Source: 39-52-133 sp036523795
Lineage (GTDB): Bacteria > Pseudomonadota > Gammaproteobacteria > Burkholderiales > Gallionellaceae
Length of the DNA stretch: 64,000 nt
Reading direction: 5' to 3'
Assembly: GCA_036523795.1 (NCBI GenBank)
Contig: DATDDN010000010.1
Coordinates: 1-64,000, forward strand
Part shown: positions 8,557 through 17,069 of the stretch, in pieces
Layout of the letters: each line of letters opens with the position of its first letter
Position numbering within the stretch: position 1 is the first letter of the stretch
Translations under genes and position numbers: made by a program
Notes under the pieces: model-generated
Told to the model about the DNA's origin: nothing
What the model saw: only the letters and a program-made list of their open reading frames with translations
Databases searched by the model: none

Positions 8557-10638
8557 ATGAAATCAACGTTGAACAAACTGGTTCTCTCCGCGGCAGCCCT
8601 GGGCGTCAGCGGCTCCGCATTTGCGGCGGGCGCCGTTGCCGATGAGTGGAAGTGGCTGACCTTCGCCGTGTTCGGCGTCATCATCGCCATCACCATGGCG
8701 GTCACCTACTGGGCCGCGCGTACCACGCATACCACCTCCGAGTTCTACGCGGCCGGGCGCTCGGTCAGCGGCATCCAGAACGGCTGGGCGATTGCGGGCG
8801 ACTACCTGTCTGCCGCTTCCTTCCTCGGCATCGCAGGCCTGATCTCCCTGTACGGCTACGACGGCTTCATGTACTCGGTGGGCTGGCTGGTGGCTTACAT
8901 CACCGTGTTGCTGGTGATCGCCGAGCCCTGCCGCAACATCGGCAAATACACGATGGGCGACATCCTGGCCTTCCGTAACGATCCGAAGAAAACCAAGACC
9001 GTTGCAGCGCTGTCCACCATCACGGTGTCGACTTTCTACCTGACTGCACAGATGGTCGGTGGCGGCGTGCTGATCAAGACACTGATCGGCATCGACTACG
9101 AAACCTCGATCATCGGCGTGGGCGTCCTGATGCTGGCCTACGTGGTGTTCGGCGGCATGAAGGCGACAACCTGGGTGCAGATCATCAAGGCCGTGCTGCT
9201 GGTGATCGCCTCCCTGATCCTCGTGGCCCTGGTGTGGTCTCCGTACGGATTCAGCCTGCCAGCCTACCTGCAGGCAGTGGTAGGGGACGACAAGGTCATC
9301 GCGCAAGTTGCCAAGCTGCTCGGCGATGCTTCCACCAGCATGACCAAGGAAGAACTCGGCCAGCGCTTCCTCGAGCCCGGCCTGTTCCTGAAGAGCCCGA
9401 TTGACCAGATCTCGCTGGGCATGGCGCTGGTATTCGGCACTGCCGGCATGCCGCACATCCTGATGCGTTTCTTCACCGTGCCGACCGCACAGGCTGCGCG
9501 CACCTCGGTGATCTGGGCGATGGCCATCATCGGCGGCTTCTATGTGCTGACCCTGTTCCTCGGCACCGGCGCTGCCATGCTGGTTGGCCCGGCCAAGATC
9601 GCCAGCGTTGACGCCGGCGGCAACATGGCAGGCCCCTTGCTCGCGCAGTACCTGGGTGGCGGCGCAGACTCGCTGATGGGCAACTTCATGCTGGCCTTCG
9701 TGGCGGCGGTTGCCTTTGCGACCATCGTTGCGGTGGTGGCCGGCCTGGTGCTGGCCGCTGCGTCCGCAATGGCGCATGACATCTACGTCGGCGTGATCCG
9801 CGGCGACCATGCCACCCCCAAGGAGCAGGTGGTTGCGGCCCGTGTCGCTTCCGTGATCGTCGGCATCATCGCGATCACCGTCGGCATCCTGGCCAAGGGC
9901 CAGAACGTGGCCCACCTGGTGGCGCTGGCTTTCGCCGTCGCCGCATCCAGCAACCTGCCCGCCGTGTTCCTCACCCTGTACTGGAAGAAATGCAACACCA
10001 ACGGCATCGTGCTGGGCATGGTGGTGGGTGCGGTCACCGCGATCGGACTGGTGATGATTTCCCCCAACCTGACCTATCCGAAGGCCGTGATTGCTGCGGC
10101 GAACAAGGTGCTGAATGGCGAACCGGCCGTACCGGCCAAGGAAGCACAGCCCGCCGTTGAACGCTCCAGCTTCATGTGCGAGCTGTTTGCCATGAACGGC
10201 TGCGTACTGGCAAAACCGGCACAGCCTGCGACTCCTGAGAAGCCCGCCAAGCCGGGCGTGATCGAGAAGCTGGCCACGCTGAACGCCAAGCTGCCAACCA
10301 TGGAAGCTGCCTTGCCGAGCATCACCGACGCGACCGCGAAGGCCTCCGCCGAAGCGGATATCGCCAAGCTGAAGAAAGACATCGCAGCGGCGGAAGCAGC
10401 CAAGGCCAAAGCCGAAGGCGACCTGAAGAAGTTTGAAGGTCAGGCCACCAGCATCATGGGCCTGGAGAAACCGTTCTTCCTGTTGAAGAACCCCGGCCTC
10501 ATCTCGATCCCGCTGGGCTTCCTGCTGGTGATCCTGGGCTCCCTGTTCACGCGCGACAGACGTGCTGAAGACATGTGGGACGAACTCTACGTGCGCCAGA
10601 ACACCGGCATCAACGCAGAGGCTGCCACGGCACACTGA
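8557..10638 (+). CDS. ActP-like cation:solute symporter (SSS family) with a long C-terminal-side insert
   Basis: 693 residues from the ATG at 8557, which begins a clear signal-like segment ('LVLSAAALGVSGSAFAAG'). The body is a sodium:solute symporter with about 13 helices and the family text 'GRSVSGIQNGWAIAGDYLSAASFLGIAG' split over helices 1-2, resembling acetate permease. Unusually, residues about 515-640 hold a hydrophilic Pro/Ala/Lys/Glu-rich insert with a predicted coiled coil (569-628) before the last helix, which E. coli ActP (about 549 residues) lacks. The likely substrate is acetate or another monocarboxylate, inferred from the family only. A terminator follows at 10664. Confidence 0.88.
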   Translation: MKSTLNKLVLSAAALGVSGSAFAAGAVADEWKWLTFAVFGVIIAITMAVTYWAARTTHTTSEFYAAGRSVSGIQNGWAIAGDYLSAASFLGIAGLISLYGYDGFMYSVGWLVAYITVLLVIAEPCRNIGKYTMGDILAFRNDPKKTKTVAALSTITVSTFYLTAQMVGGGVLIKTLIGIDYETSIIGVGVLMLAYVVFGGMKATTWVQIIKAVLLVIASLILVALVWSPYGFSLPAYLQAVVGDDKVIAQVAKLLGDASTSMTKEELGQRFLEPGLFLKSPIDQISLGMALVFGTAGMPHILMRFFTVPTAQAARTSVIWAMAIIGGFYVLTLFLGTGAAMLVGPAKIASVDAGGNMAGPLLAQYLGGGADSLMGNFMLAFVAAVAFATIVAVVAGLVLAAASAMAHDIYVGVIRGDHATPKEQVVAARVASVIVGIIAITVGILAKGQNVAHLVALAFAVAASSNLPAVFLTLYWKKCNTNGIVLGMVVGAVTAIGLVMISPNLTYPKAVIAAANKVLNGEPAVPAKEAQPAVERSSFMCELFAMNGCVLAKPAQPATPEKPAKPGVIEKLATLNAKLPTMEAALPSITDATAKASAEADIAKLKKDIAAAEAAKAKAEGDLKKFEGQATSIMGLEKPFFLLKNPGLISIPLGFLLVILGSLFTRDRRAEDMWDELYVRQNTGINAEAATAH

Positions 10639-10663
10639 AGCACGCAGCAGCTCGGCATCACGC

Positions 10664-10690
10664 AAACCCCGCCTTCATCGGCGGGGTTTT
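10664..10690 (+). terminator. Bidirectional rho-independent terminator
   Basis: AAACCCCGCC (10664-10673) pairs with GGCGGGGTTT (10680-10689) around TTCATC and is followed by a short T-run. On the minus strand the A's supply a T-run too. It lies between the convergent symporter and sensor-kinase genes and can serve both. Confidence 0.85.
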
Positions 10691-10763
10691 CTATTGCGCT
10701 GCATTCTTGCGGCAAGCACCGGGTGACGTGGCTGCAATCCCGGGTGAAGCGGGGCAGGCGGTG

Positions 10764-12203
10764 CTAGGCCCCGCCGTAATAAGCGGAGCTCTGTCTTGGA
10801 TCGTCGGGGACGCTCGGCGCAGGGGGTTGCCGGCGCATGAAATGCACGCTGATCAAGGTCCCCTTGCCGTCGTTGCCCGCTTCCAGCTTGAGCTTTGCGC
10901 CGTGACGCTTGGCCACTTCGGCGACGATGGCGAGGCCGAGGCCGCTGCCGCTCTGCCCGCTGCCGAGTATGCGGTAGAAGCGTTCGAAGACGCGCTCGCG
11001 GTGTTGCGGTTCGATGCCGGGGCCATTGTCTTCAACGCTCAATGCTGCGCGCTGCGCCGCCGCGTTGACGCTGACGGTAATGTGCCCGCCTGCGGGGGTG
11101 TAGCGGATCGCGTTGTCGATCAGATTATTGAGCATCTCGGTCAGGCTGCTCGCGTCCCCCTGCACCATCACTGGTGCAGACGGCCCTTCATAACCCAGAT
11201 CGATGTTTTTCTGCAGCGCCATCTGCACCCAGTTTACCGTGCATTCCTGCGCCAGCTGGCCCAGGTCCAGCGCGACGAAGCTGTCGGTGCTCTGCCCGCC
11301 GGGCTCGTTGCGCGCGAGTGCCAGCAGCTGGTTGACCAGGCGAATGCCGTGCTGCGTGCTGGTATGGATGTGTTCAAGCGCGTGCTGCTTCTGCTCCAGC
11401 TCGCTCGCGCGCAAGGCCAGCTCGGATTGCGTCTTCAGGCCGGCGAAAGGCGTGCGCAACTGGTGCGCTGCGTCGGCAACGAAGCGCTGTTGCGCGGCCA
11501 TGACCTGCTTCAGCCGCTCCAGCAGATTGTTGACCGCATCGATCAGGGGGCCCACCTCAGCCGGCGCCTTGCTTCCGTCTAGCTGGCTGAGGTCGTCGCG
11601 TTTCCTGTTCACCACTTCGCGACGCAGCCGGTCGAGCGGGCGCAGGCCCTGCTTTAGGCCGTACCACACCACAGCAAGGGCGATCAGGGTGAGCAACAGT
11701 TGCGGGATGACGATGTTGGCCAGGATGCCGCGTATGAGCGCCTGGCGCTGCTGCGTGGTTTCGGAAACATGCAACTGCAGAATCCCGTCTTTGGACGGAA
11801 AGGTCAGACTGACCATGCGTGTCTTTTGACCTTCGCGCTCGCCGTTGCTGAACAGCGGGCCGGTGCGGTCACGCCGATAGGACAGCGGGCGCAAGGTATT
11901 GCCATTGCCGGCGAGCTTCCTGCCCTCGCTGTCGGTCACCGTGTACACCACGCGGTCCGGCATGCCGAGGTCGGAGCCGTCGGGCAGGTTGGGCACCACG
12001 TCCAGCTGTTCGTGGCCGGTGCCCAGCTTGAGCTGCGCCGCCACCGCATTGGCGCGTTGCAGCAGCACCAGGTCATAGGGCTGGTTGGCGTAATTGATGG
12101 TGGCGAAGTATCCGACACCGGTGCTGATGATCCACAGCAGGTAGAGCGAGATCAACAGCCTCTGCATGAGATAGCTGCGCAGGGAACGGATGTTGTTTTC
12201 CAT
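10764..12203 (-). CDS. Sensor histidine kinase (QseC/TctE-like)
   Basis: 479 residues. Two membrane helices (about 13-35 and 160-182) bracket a periplasmic sensor of the 2CSK_N type. A short linker leads to the dimerisation domain with the phosphorylated His247 in 'DAAHQLRTPFAG', and then the ATPase domain with the N box 'NLIDNAIRYTPAGG' and the G boxes 'EDNGPGIE' and 'GSGLGLAIV'. It would phosphorylate the regulator encoded 68 bases upstream. Its position between two symporter operons suggests that it senses a carboxylate or energy state; the ligand is unknown. Confidence 0.93.
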   Translation of the reverse strand: MENNIRSLRSYLMQRLLISLYLLWIISTGVGYFATINYANQPYDLVLLQRANAVAAQLKLGTGHEQLDVVPNLPDGSDLGMPDRVVYTVTDSEGRKLAGNGNTLRPLSYRRDRTGPLFSNGEREGQKTRMVSLTFPSKDGILQLHVSETTQQRQALIRGILANIVIPQLLLTLIALAVVWYGLKQGLRPLDRLRREVVNRKRDDLSQLDGSKAPAEVGPLIDAVNNLLERLKQVMAAQQRFVADAAHQLRTPFAGLKTQSELALRASELEQKQHALEHIHTSTQHGIRLVNQLLALARNEPGGQSTDSFVALDLGQLAQECTVNWVQMALQKNIDLGYEGPSAPVMVQGDASSLTEMLNNLIDNAIRYTPAGGHITVSVNAAAQRAALSVEDNGPGIEPQHRERVFERFYRILGSGQSGSGLGLAIVAEVAKRHGAKLKLEAGNDGKGTLISVHFMRRQPPAPSVPDDPRQSSAYYGGA

Positions 12204-12271
12204 GACGCGTCTTCCGGTCTATGCGCCGTGGCGCGGGTTAAGGCTGAAGCGACGGCGGCTCGCCAAGGCGC

Positions 12272-12946
12272 TCAACCGGGCAGGCTGTCGATCACGTAAC
12301 CCAGTCCGCGGATGGTGCGTATGGTGACCCCGGCGGGTTCGATCTTCTTGCGCAGGCGATGTATGTAGACTTCGATGGCATTGTTGCTGGCCTCTTCCGA
12401 GTAGCTGTAAAGCCGCTCCAGCAACTGCTCCTTGCTGACCACCCAGCCGGTGCGCAGCATCAGTGCTTCCAGCACGCTGAGTTCGCGCGTGGTGAGATCC
12501 AGGGTGGCGCCATTGATGGTTGCACGCCGCCCGACGCTGTCAAACGTCAGCGCGCCGCGGTTGTACACCGGGTTCACACCGCATTGGCCACGCCTGATCA
12601 GCGCACGAACGCGGGCTTCCAGTTCCGGCAGGCTGAACGGTTTGATCATGTAGTCGTCCGCCCCGAGGTCCAGCCCCTTGACGCGGTCTCCTTCGGCATC
12701 GCGCGCGGTGAGTATGATCACCGGCACCTGATGGTTCTTCTCGCGCAGACTGCGCAGCACGCTGAAGCCATCCACCTTGGGCAAACCGAGATCGAGTATC
12801 ACCAGATCGAATGGCTGTTCGCCGCTCAGGATATGATTGGCCGCCAGGCCATCCTTGACACGGTCTACAGCGTAACCCGACTGGCGCATGGAATTGCACA
12901 GGCCGTCGGCTAGCACTTCATCGTCTTCGGCGATCAGAATGCGCAT
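12272..12946 (-). CDS. OmpR-family response regulator (QseB/TctD-like)
   Basis: 224 residues: receiver domain with acidic pocket 'EDDE', phosphoacceptor Asp52 in 'VILDLGLP', switch Thr in 'ILTA' and Lys in 'IKPF'; then a winged-helix DNA-binding domain ending 'RTIRGLGYV'. It is co-directional with and just upstream of the kinase. Direct repeats in its own upstream region (12950-12967) suggest autoregulation and control of the divergent DUF4212-symporter operon. Confidence 0.94.
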   Translation of the reverse strand: MRILIAEDDEVLADGLCNSMRQSGYAVDRVKDGLAANHILSGEQPFDLVILDLGLPKVDGFSVLRSLREKNHQVPVIILTARDAEGDRVKGLDLGADDYMIKPFSLPELEARVRALIRRGQCGVNPVYNRGALTFDSVGRRATINGATLDLTTRELSVLEALMLRTGWVVSKEQLLERLYSYSEEASNNAIEVYIHRLRKKIEPAGVTIRTIRGLGYVIDSLPG

Positions 12947-12949
12947 GGC

Positions 12950-13050
12950 GTGTAAGCACTGTGTAAGGATAGGGGTTTAAGTTTCTGCCGTGGGCGCCGT
13001 GTACAGTCTGGCAGCCCATCTGCTCTTGTCGCGGCTATTCTAAGTGTAAG
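12950..13050 (+). promoter_or_regulatory. Divergent control region with three GTGTAAG boxes
   Basis: GTGTAAG occurs at 12950-12956 and 12961-12967 (11-base phasing), with a third copy at 13044-13050 shortly before the DUF4212 gene. The region separates the response-regulator gene (leftward) from the symporter operon (rightward). The similar pair at 8102-8117 lies ahead of the other symporter operon, so a shared regulator is likely; this is inference. Confidence 0.45.
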
Positions 13051-13114
13051 AGTTCAATTGTCCAAGCCGGGCGCCGGCATGGCGACAAGCGCGTTGTTTA
13101 TAAAAGGGAATGAG

Positions 13115-13378
13115 ATGCAGCTGACGGAGAAGCACAAGCAGTATTGGCAGAGGAATCTTCGCCGCACTGGCGTACTGCTGGCAATCTGGTTTGGCGTCAC
13201 TTTCGTCGTCGGCTGGTTCGCGCGAGATCTGCAGTCCATCACCTTTCTGGGCTTCCCGCTGTCGTTCTACATGAGCGCGCAGGGGGCGGTGCTCGTCTAT
13301 GTGGCGCTGGTGGGATATTACGCCTACTGCATGGACAGGCTGGATCGTGAATATGGCGTGCAGGAAGGCGATCGCTGA
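13115..13378 (+). CDS. DUF4212 symporter small subunit
   Basis: 87 residues, two membrane helices (about 18-37 and 50-70), with the N-terminal 'YWQRNLRRTGVLLAIWF' typical of the putative solute:sodium symporter small subunit family. The ATG at 13115 was chosen because the family starts with this Lys/Tyr/Trp-rich segment and a GGGAATGAG site precedes it; a longer form from an upstream TTG adds nothing recognisable. Its stop overlaps the large-subunit start (TGATG), implying stoichiometric translation. Confidence 0.88.
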   Translation: MQLTEKHKQYWQRNLRRTGVLLAIWFGVTFVVGWFARDLQSITFLGFPLSFYMSAQGAVLVYVALVGYYAYCMDRLDREYGVQEGDR

Positions 13379-15462
13379 TGGCTGCTCCGGCCCAATCGCG
13401 CTTCGTCTCGCAACTCAAACGCTATTATGCGCTGTATACGGGCGGCTTCATCGGCTTTGTCGTCATGCTGTCCATCCTCGAACAGATGGGGGTGCCCAAC
13501 AAGATACTGGGCTACCTCTTCCTCGGCGTCACGGTGCTGCTGTATGCAGGAATAGGCATACTCTCGCGAACCTCTGACGTCGCCGAATATTATGTGGCGG
13601 GGCGGCGCGTCCCCGCCTTCTTCAACGGCATGGCGGTGGGCGCGGACTGGATGTCGGCGGCCAGTTTCATCGGCCTCGCGGGCACGCTGTATCTGTCCGG
13701 CTACGACGGCCTGGCCTTTGTGCTGGGGTGGACCGGCGGCTTCGTGCTGGTGGCTCTGTTGCTGGCGCCCTACCTGCGAAAGTTCGGCCAGTTCACCATC
13801 CCCGATTTTCTCGCCGCGCGTTACGGTGGCGGCATCCCTCGCACCATCGGCGTGTTTGCCGCGATCCTGTGCTCGTTCACTTATGTGATTGCGCAAATCT
13901 ACGGCGTGGGGCTGATCACCAGCCGTTTCACCGGCCTGGATTTCGGCGTGGGCGTATTTGTCGGCCTGGGCAGCATCCTGGTTTGCTCATTCCTGGGCGG
14001 GATGCGCGCAGTAACGTGGACGCAGGTGGCGCAATACGTCATCCTGATCATCGCCTACCTGATCCCGGTGATCTGGCTATCGGTGAAGCACACGGGCAAC
14101 CCGGTTCCGCAGGTCGCCTACGGCTACGTGCTGGAAAAAGTCACTGCGCGCGAGCAGGTGCTGAACGATCCGGCCACGCCGGAAGGCGCCAGGGAAGCGG
14201 AAGTGCGCGCCATCTTCAAACAGAAGCAAGCCACGGACGAGGCCAGGTTGAGGGCACTGCAAGCCGGCGGCGCCGCCTATCTGGCGCAGGAAAGGGAGAG
14301 GCTAGTCAAGGCGGCGGCAACATTGAAGGCCAGGGGCGACGCCGATCCTAGGATGATAGCGGCGGCAGACAAGGCCATCGCCGAGTTTCCCGCCGATGTC
14401 GCTGCGGCGCGCAGCGCCTGGCGGCTCGCTGCCGACGTTGACAGGGTCAAGGCTGGCCCGATCAGCGCGCATGCCGAACCGTTCGTCGGCCCGGATGAAG
14501 AAACGCGAGACAAGAAGCGCAAGAATTTCCTCGCGCTGGTGCTGTGCCTGATGGTCGGCACCGCTGCCCTGCCCCACATCCTGATGCGCTTCTACACCAC
14601 GCCAACGGTGAGGGAGGCGCGGCACTCGGTGTTCTGGGCGCTGTTCTTCATCTCCCTGTTGTACATCACCGCACCGGCGCTGGCGGTGTTGGCAAAATAC
14701 GACGTGTATACCCTGCTGGTGGGTTCCAGCTTTTCCGAGCTGCCAAGCTGGGTGTCCGCCTGGGCCTCGGTGGACAAATCCCTGATGAATGTAACCGACA
14801 TCAACCACGATGGCATCGTGCAACTGGGTGAAATCACCATAGGGGGAGATCTGATCGTGCTGGCAACGCCCGAGATTGCGGGCCTGCCCTATGCGATCAC
14901 CGCGCTGGTGGCGGCAGGCGGGTTGGCCGCTGCGCTGTCTACGGCGGATGGCCTGATGTTGACCATCTCCAATTCGCTGTCGCATGACGTGTACTACAAG
15001 ATGATCGCACCGAATGCGCCGACCGGTCGTCGCCTGTTCATCGCCAAGGCATTACTGTTGCTGGTTGCGGTGCTTGCCGCATACATCACCTCACTCAAAC
15101 CGGGCGACATCCTGTTCCTGGTGGGCGCGGCTTTCTCGCTGGCTGCCTCCGCGTTCTTTCCCGCACTCGCGCTGGGCGTGTTCTGGAAGCGCGCGAACCG
15201 TTCTGGAGCGATCCTCGGCATGGGCGCAGGGCTGGGCGTGTGCATGTACTACATGTACATCACCTCCCCTTTCTTTGGGGTGAACGCGCCGCTGTGGTGG
15301 GACATCAATCCTGTCTCAGCCGGCGCCTTCGGCATGCCTGCAGGCTTCGCCGGGGTAATTATAGGCAGCCTGCTGACTGCCGCTCCCTCCAGGGAGGTGC
15401 AGGACATGGTTGACCAGGTACGTTACCCCAGACTGGAAGCGGAGACAGAAGCGCGGCAGTGA
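13378..15462 (+). CDS. VC_2705-type sodium:solute symporter large subunit with an EF-hand-like loop
   Basis: 694 residues of the SSS family. The N-terminal part has 'GRRVPAFFNGMAVGADWMSAASFIGLAG', and helix pairs continue to the C terminus. Two features stand out. A hydrophilic Ala/Arg/Glu-rich insert at about residues 254-382 is predicted helical. Residues 474-485, DINHDGIVQLGE, match a canonical calcium-binding EF-hand loop (D-x-N-x-D-G-x-V-x-x-x-E) in the loop after 'SWVSAWASVDKSL'. Paired with the DUF4212 subunit by a TGATG overlap. The substrate is unknown; related pairs are linked to acetate metabolism. Confidence 0.88.
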   Translation: MAAPAQSRFVSQLKRYYALYTGGFIGFVVMLSILEQMGVPNKILGYLFLGVTVLLYAGIGILSRTSDVAEYYVAGRRVPAFFNGMAVGADWMSAASFIGLAGTLYLSGYDGLAFVLGWTGGFVLVALLLAPYLRKFGQFTIPDFLAARYGGGIPRTIGVFAAILCSFTYVIAQIYGVGLITSRFTGLDFGVGVFVGLGSILVCSFLGGMRAVTWTQVAQYVILIIAYLIPVIWLSVKHTGNPVPQVAYGYVLEKVTAREQVLNDPATPEGAREAEVRAIFKQKQATDEARLRALQAGGAAYLAQERERLVKAAATLKARGDADPRMIAAADKAIAEFPADVAAARSAWRLAADVDRVKAGPISAHAEPFVGPDEETRDKKRKNFLALVLCLMVGTAALPHILMRFYTTPTVREARHSVFWALFFISLLYITAPALAVLAKYDVYTLLVGSSFSELPSWVSAWASVDKSLMNVTDINHDGIVQLGEITIGGDLIVLATPEIAGLPYAITALVAAGGLAAALSTADGLMLTISNSLSHDVYYKMIAPNAPTGRRLFIAKALLLLVAVLAAYITSLKPGDILFLVGAAFSLAASAFFPALALGVFWKRANRSGAILGMGAGLGVCMYYMYITSPFFGVNAPLWWDINPVSAGAFGMPAGFAGVIIGSLLTAAPSREVQDMVDQVRYPRLEAETEARQ

Positions 15463-15555
15463 GACTCATCGCAGCGACAGGCTGGCGCCCCGGGGTATCG
15501 GCAGGAAGCGATGCGCAGCTTGCACATGCGCGGCCGCACGAATGTGCGCGAGGGC

Positions 15556-15945
15556 TTATTCGACCAGCCTGACGTCGGTGACGTAGTAGAGCGTATCCCC
15601 GAAGCAGGTGGTGGGGACGCCCACATGCTCTTCATAGACCAGCGACACGCGCTTGCCCATGGATTTGTTCACCTTCTCCGCCACGCTGTCGTCGCGCACC
15701 GTGAACAGAAACTTCTCCGCCAAGGTGCCCGGCATGGACACCATGGCCAGCTCGCCCTCCCAGGTCTTGCAGAGCCAGCCTTTCTGCGAGAATTTCTGCA
15801 CGTAACCGGCGCGCTCGCCTTGCGAGTAGCTCCATTTCAGGACGATGGCAAGGTACAGCGCAAACAATGCCGCAAGCACCAGCAGCAGCACGAGCGCGCC
15901 GCGCCCCCAGCGGATCTTTGCAATATTAGACAGAGCAGGCTGCAT
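15556..15945 (-). CDS. Small single-pass membrane protein of unknown function
   Basis: 129 residues from the ATG at 15945, which has an AAGGAG site about eight bases upstream. One membrane helix lies near residues 15-35 ('GALVLLLVLAALFALYLAIV'), followed by a soluble domain with 'GWLCKTWEGELAMV' and 'SLVYEEHVGVPTTCFGDTLYYV'. The two cysteines could form a periplasmic disulfide. Similar proteins are sometimes labelled 6-phosphogluconate dehydrogenase in databases, but no NADP-binding motif is present, so I do not use that name. No operon partner: its neighbour is divergent. Confidence 0.7.
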   Translation of the reverse strand: MQPALSNIAKIRWGRGALVLLLVLAALFALYLAIVLKWSYSQGERAGYVQKFSQKGWLCKTWEGELAMVSMPGTLAEKFLFTVRDDSVAEKVNKSMGKRVSLVYEEHVGVPTTCFGDTLYYVTDVRLVE

Positions 15946-16065
15946 GGTCTGACACTCCTTGTTCAATCGAAAATTCAATATAGCAAAATGACTCCCGATT
16001 GGCCACAATGGCCTGCGAGATCTGTGCAGCAGCACCGCCGCCAGACATGACCGGGACTGAACAAC

Positions 16066-16956
16066 ATGAAAATGCCAGTCAGCAGTGACATATTGAGCAG
16101 CATCTGCGAAGCGACGCAGACCCGCTTCACCCTCGCGCACGCCGCCTCGCTGGCGGGCGGCTGCGCCAACCAGGCCTGGCATATCGAGGGGACGGATGGC
16201 CGGCATTACCTGGTCAAGCTCAATACGGCCGACAGGACCAACATGTTCGATGCCGAATGCAACGGCCTCGCCGCGCTGGCAGCCACGCACACGGTGCGCG
16301 TACCCTCGGTCATTGCGCATGGCGCGTCAGGCGCGCATGCCTTCCTGGTACTGGAATATCTCGACCTGCACAACCATGGCGACGCGCGCCTGCTCGGCAC
16401 GCAGCTCGCCGCCTTGCATCGCCACCATGGCACACAGTACGGCTGGGAGCGCGACAATACCCTGGGGCTCACGCCGCAACGAAACAGCTGGTGCGATGAC
16501 TGGCTCACCTTCTGGCGCGAGCATCGCCTTGGCTTCCAGCTGGAGCTGGCCGCGCACAACGGCTTTCGCGGCAGGCTGCACACGCTGGGACAGCAGTTGA
16601 TGGAGCGCCTGCCCGAGCTGCTGGCGGACCACAGGCCTGCACCGTCCCTGCTGCACGGTGACCTGTGGGGCGGCAACCATGCCTATCTCGCCGATGGCTG
16701 CCCGGTGATTTTCGATCCCGCCACCTATTACGGCGACCGCGAGGCAGACCTCGCCATGACGGAGCTGTTCGGCGGCTTCGCCCCCGCCTTCCATGCGGCC
16801 TACCACGCGGCCTACCCGCTGGATGCGGGCTATGCCCGGCGCAAGACGCTATACAACCTCTACCACGTGCTCAATCACTGCAACATGATAGGCAGCGGCT
16901 ATGCGGGGCAGGCGGAAGGAATGATGCAGCGGCTGCTGGATGGTTTGCGCGGCTGA
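16066..16956 (+). CDS. Fructosamine-kinase family protein
   Basis: 296 residues, the full length for the fructosamine/ketosamine-3-kinase family, which has the aminoglycoside-phosphotransferase fold. The catalytic loop 'LLHGDLWGGNHAYL' (Asp near 199) and the metal-binding 'IFDPATYYGDREADLAMTELFGGF' are clear, and 'GGCANQAWHI' is the nucleotide-binding loop. It would phosphorylate sugar or ribulose adducts on protein amines, a repair role. Divergent from the small membrane-protein gene. Confidence 0.9.
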   Translation: MKMPVSSDILSSICEATQTRFTLAHAASLAGGCANQAWHIEGTDGRHYLVKLNTADRTNMFDAECNGLAALAATHTVRVPSVIAHGASGAHAFLVLEYLDLHNHGDARLLGTQLAALHRHHGTQYGWERDNTLGLTPQRNSWCDDWLTFWREHRLGFQLELAAHNGFRGRLHTLGQQLMERLPELLADHRPAPSLLHGDLWGGNHAYLADGCPVIFDPATYYGDREADLAMTELFGGFAPAFHAAYHAAYPLDAGYARRKTLYNLYHVLNHCNMIGSGYAGQAEGMMQRLLDGLRG

Positions 16957-17020
16957 AGAGATCGCGCAAGAATTTCTGCGAGGGCCATTTCGCTTCTACA
17001 TCCCTCGCCCCCGCAGGGGC

Positions 17021-17066
17021 CGATTCACCTCGCAGAGGTTCTTGCACCCCTGGGGTGTCGGGCGAT
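17021..17066 (+). repeat. Dispersed intergenic repeat, copy B (core)
   Basis: Matches 3741-3786 with three differences in 46 bases, including CCTCGCAGAGGTTCTTGCAC. The similarity extends more weakly upstream to about 16965. The core ends four bases before the apaH stop codon, between convergent genes. Confidence 0.7.
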
Positions 17067-17069
17067 AAA

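Noticed and set aside
15556..15945. 6-phosphogluconate dehydrogenase
   Set aside because: The 129-residue membrane protein has no nucleotide-binding glycine motif; similar names in databases seem to be mislabels.
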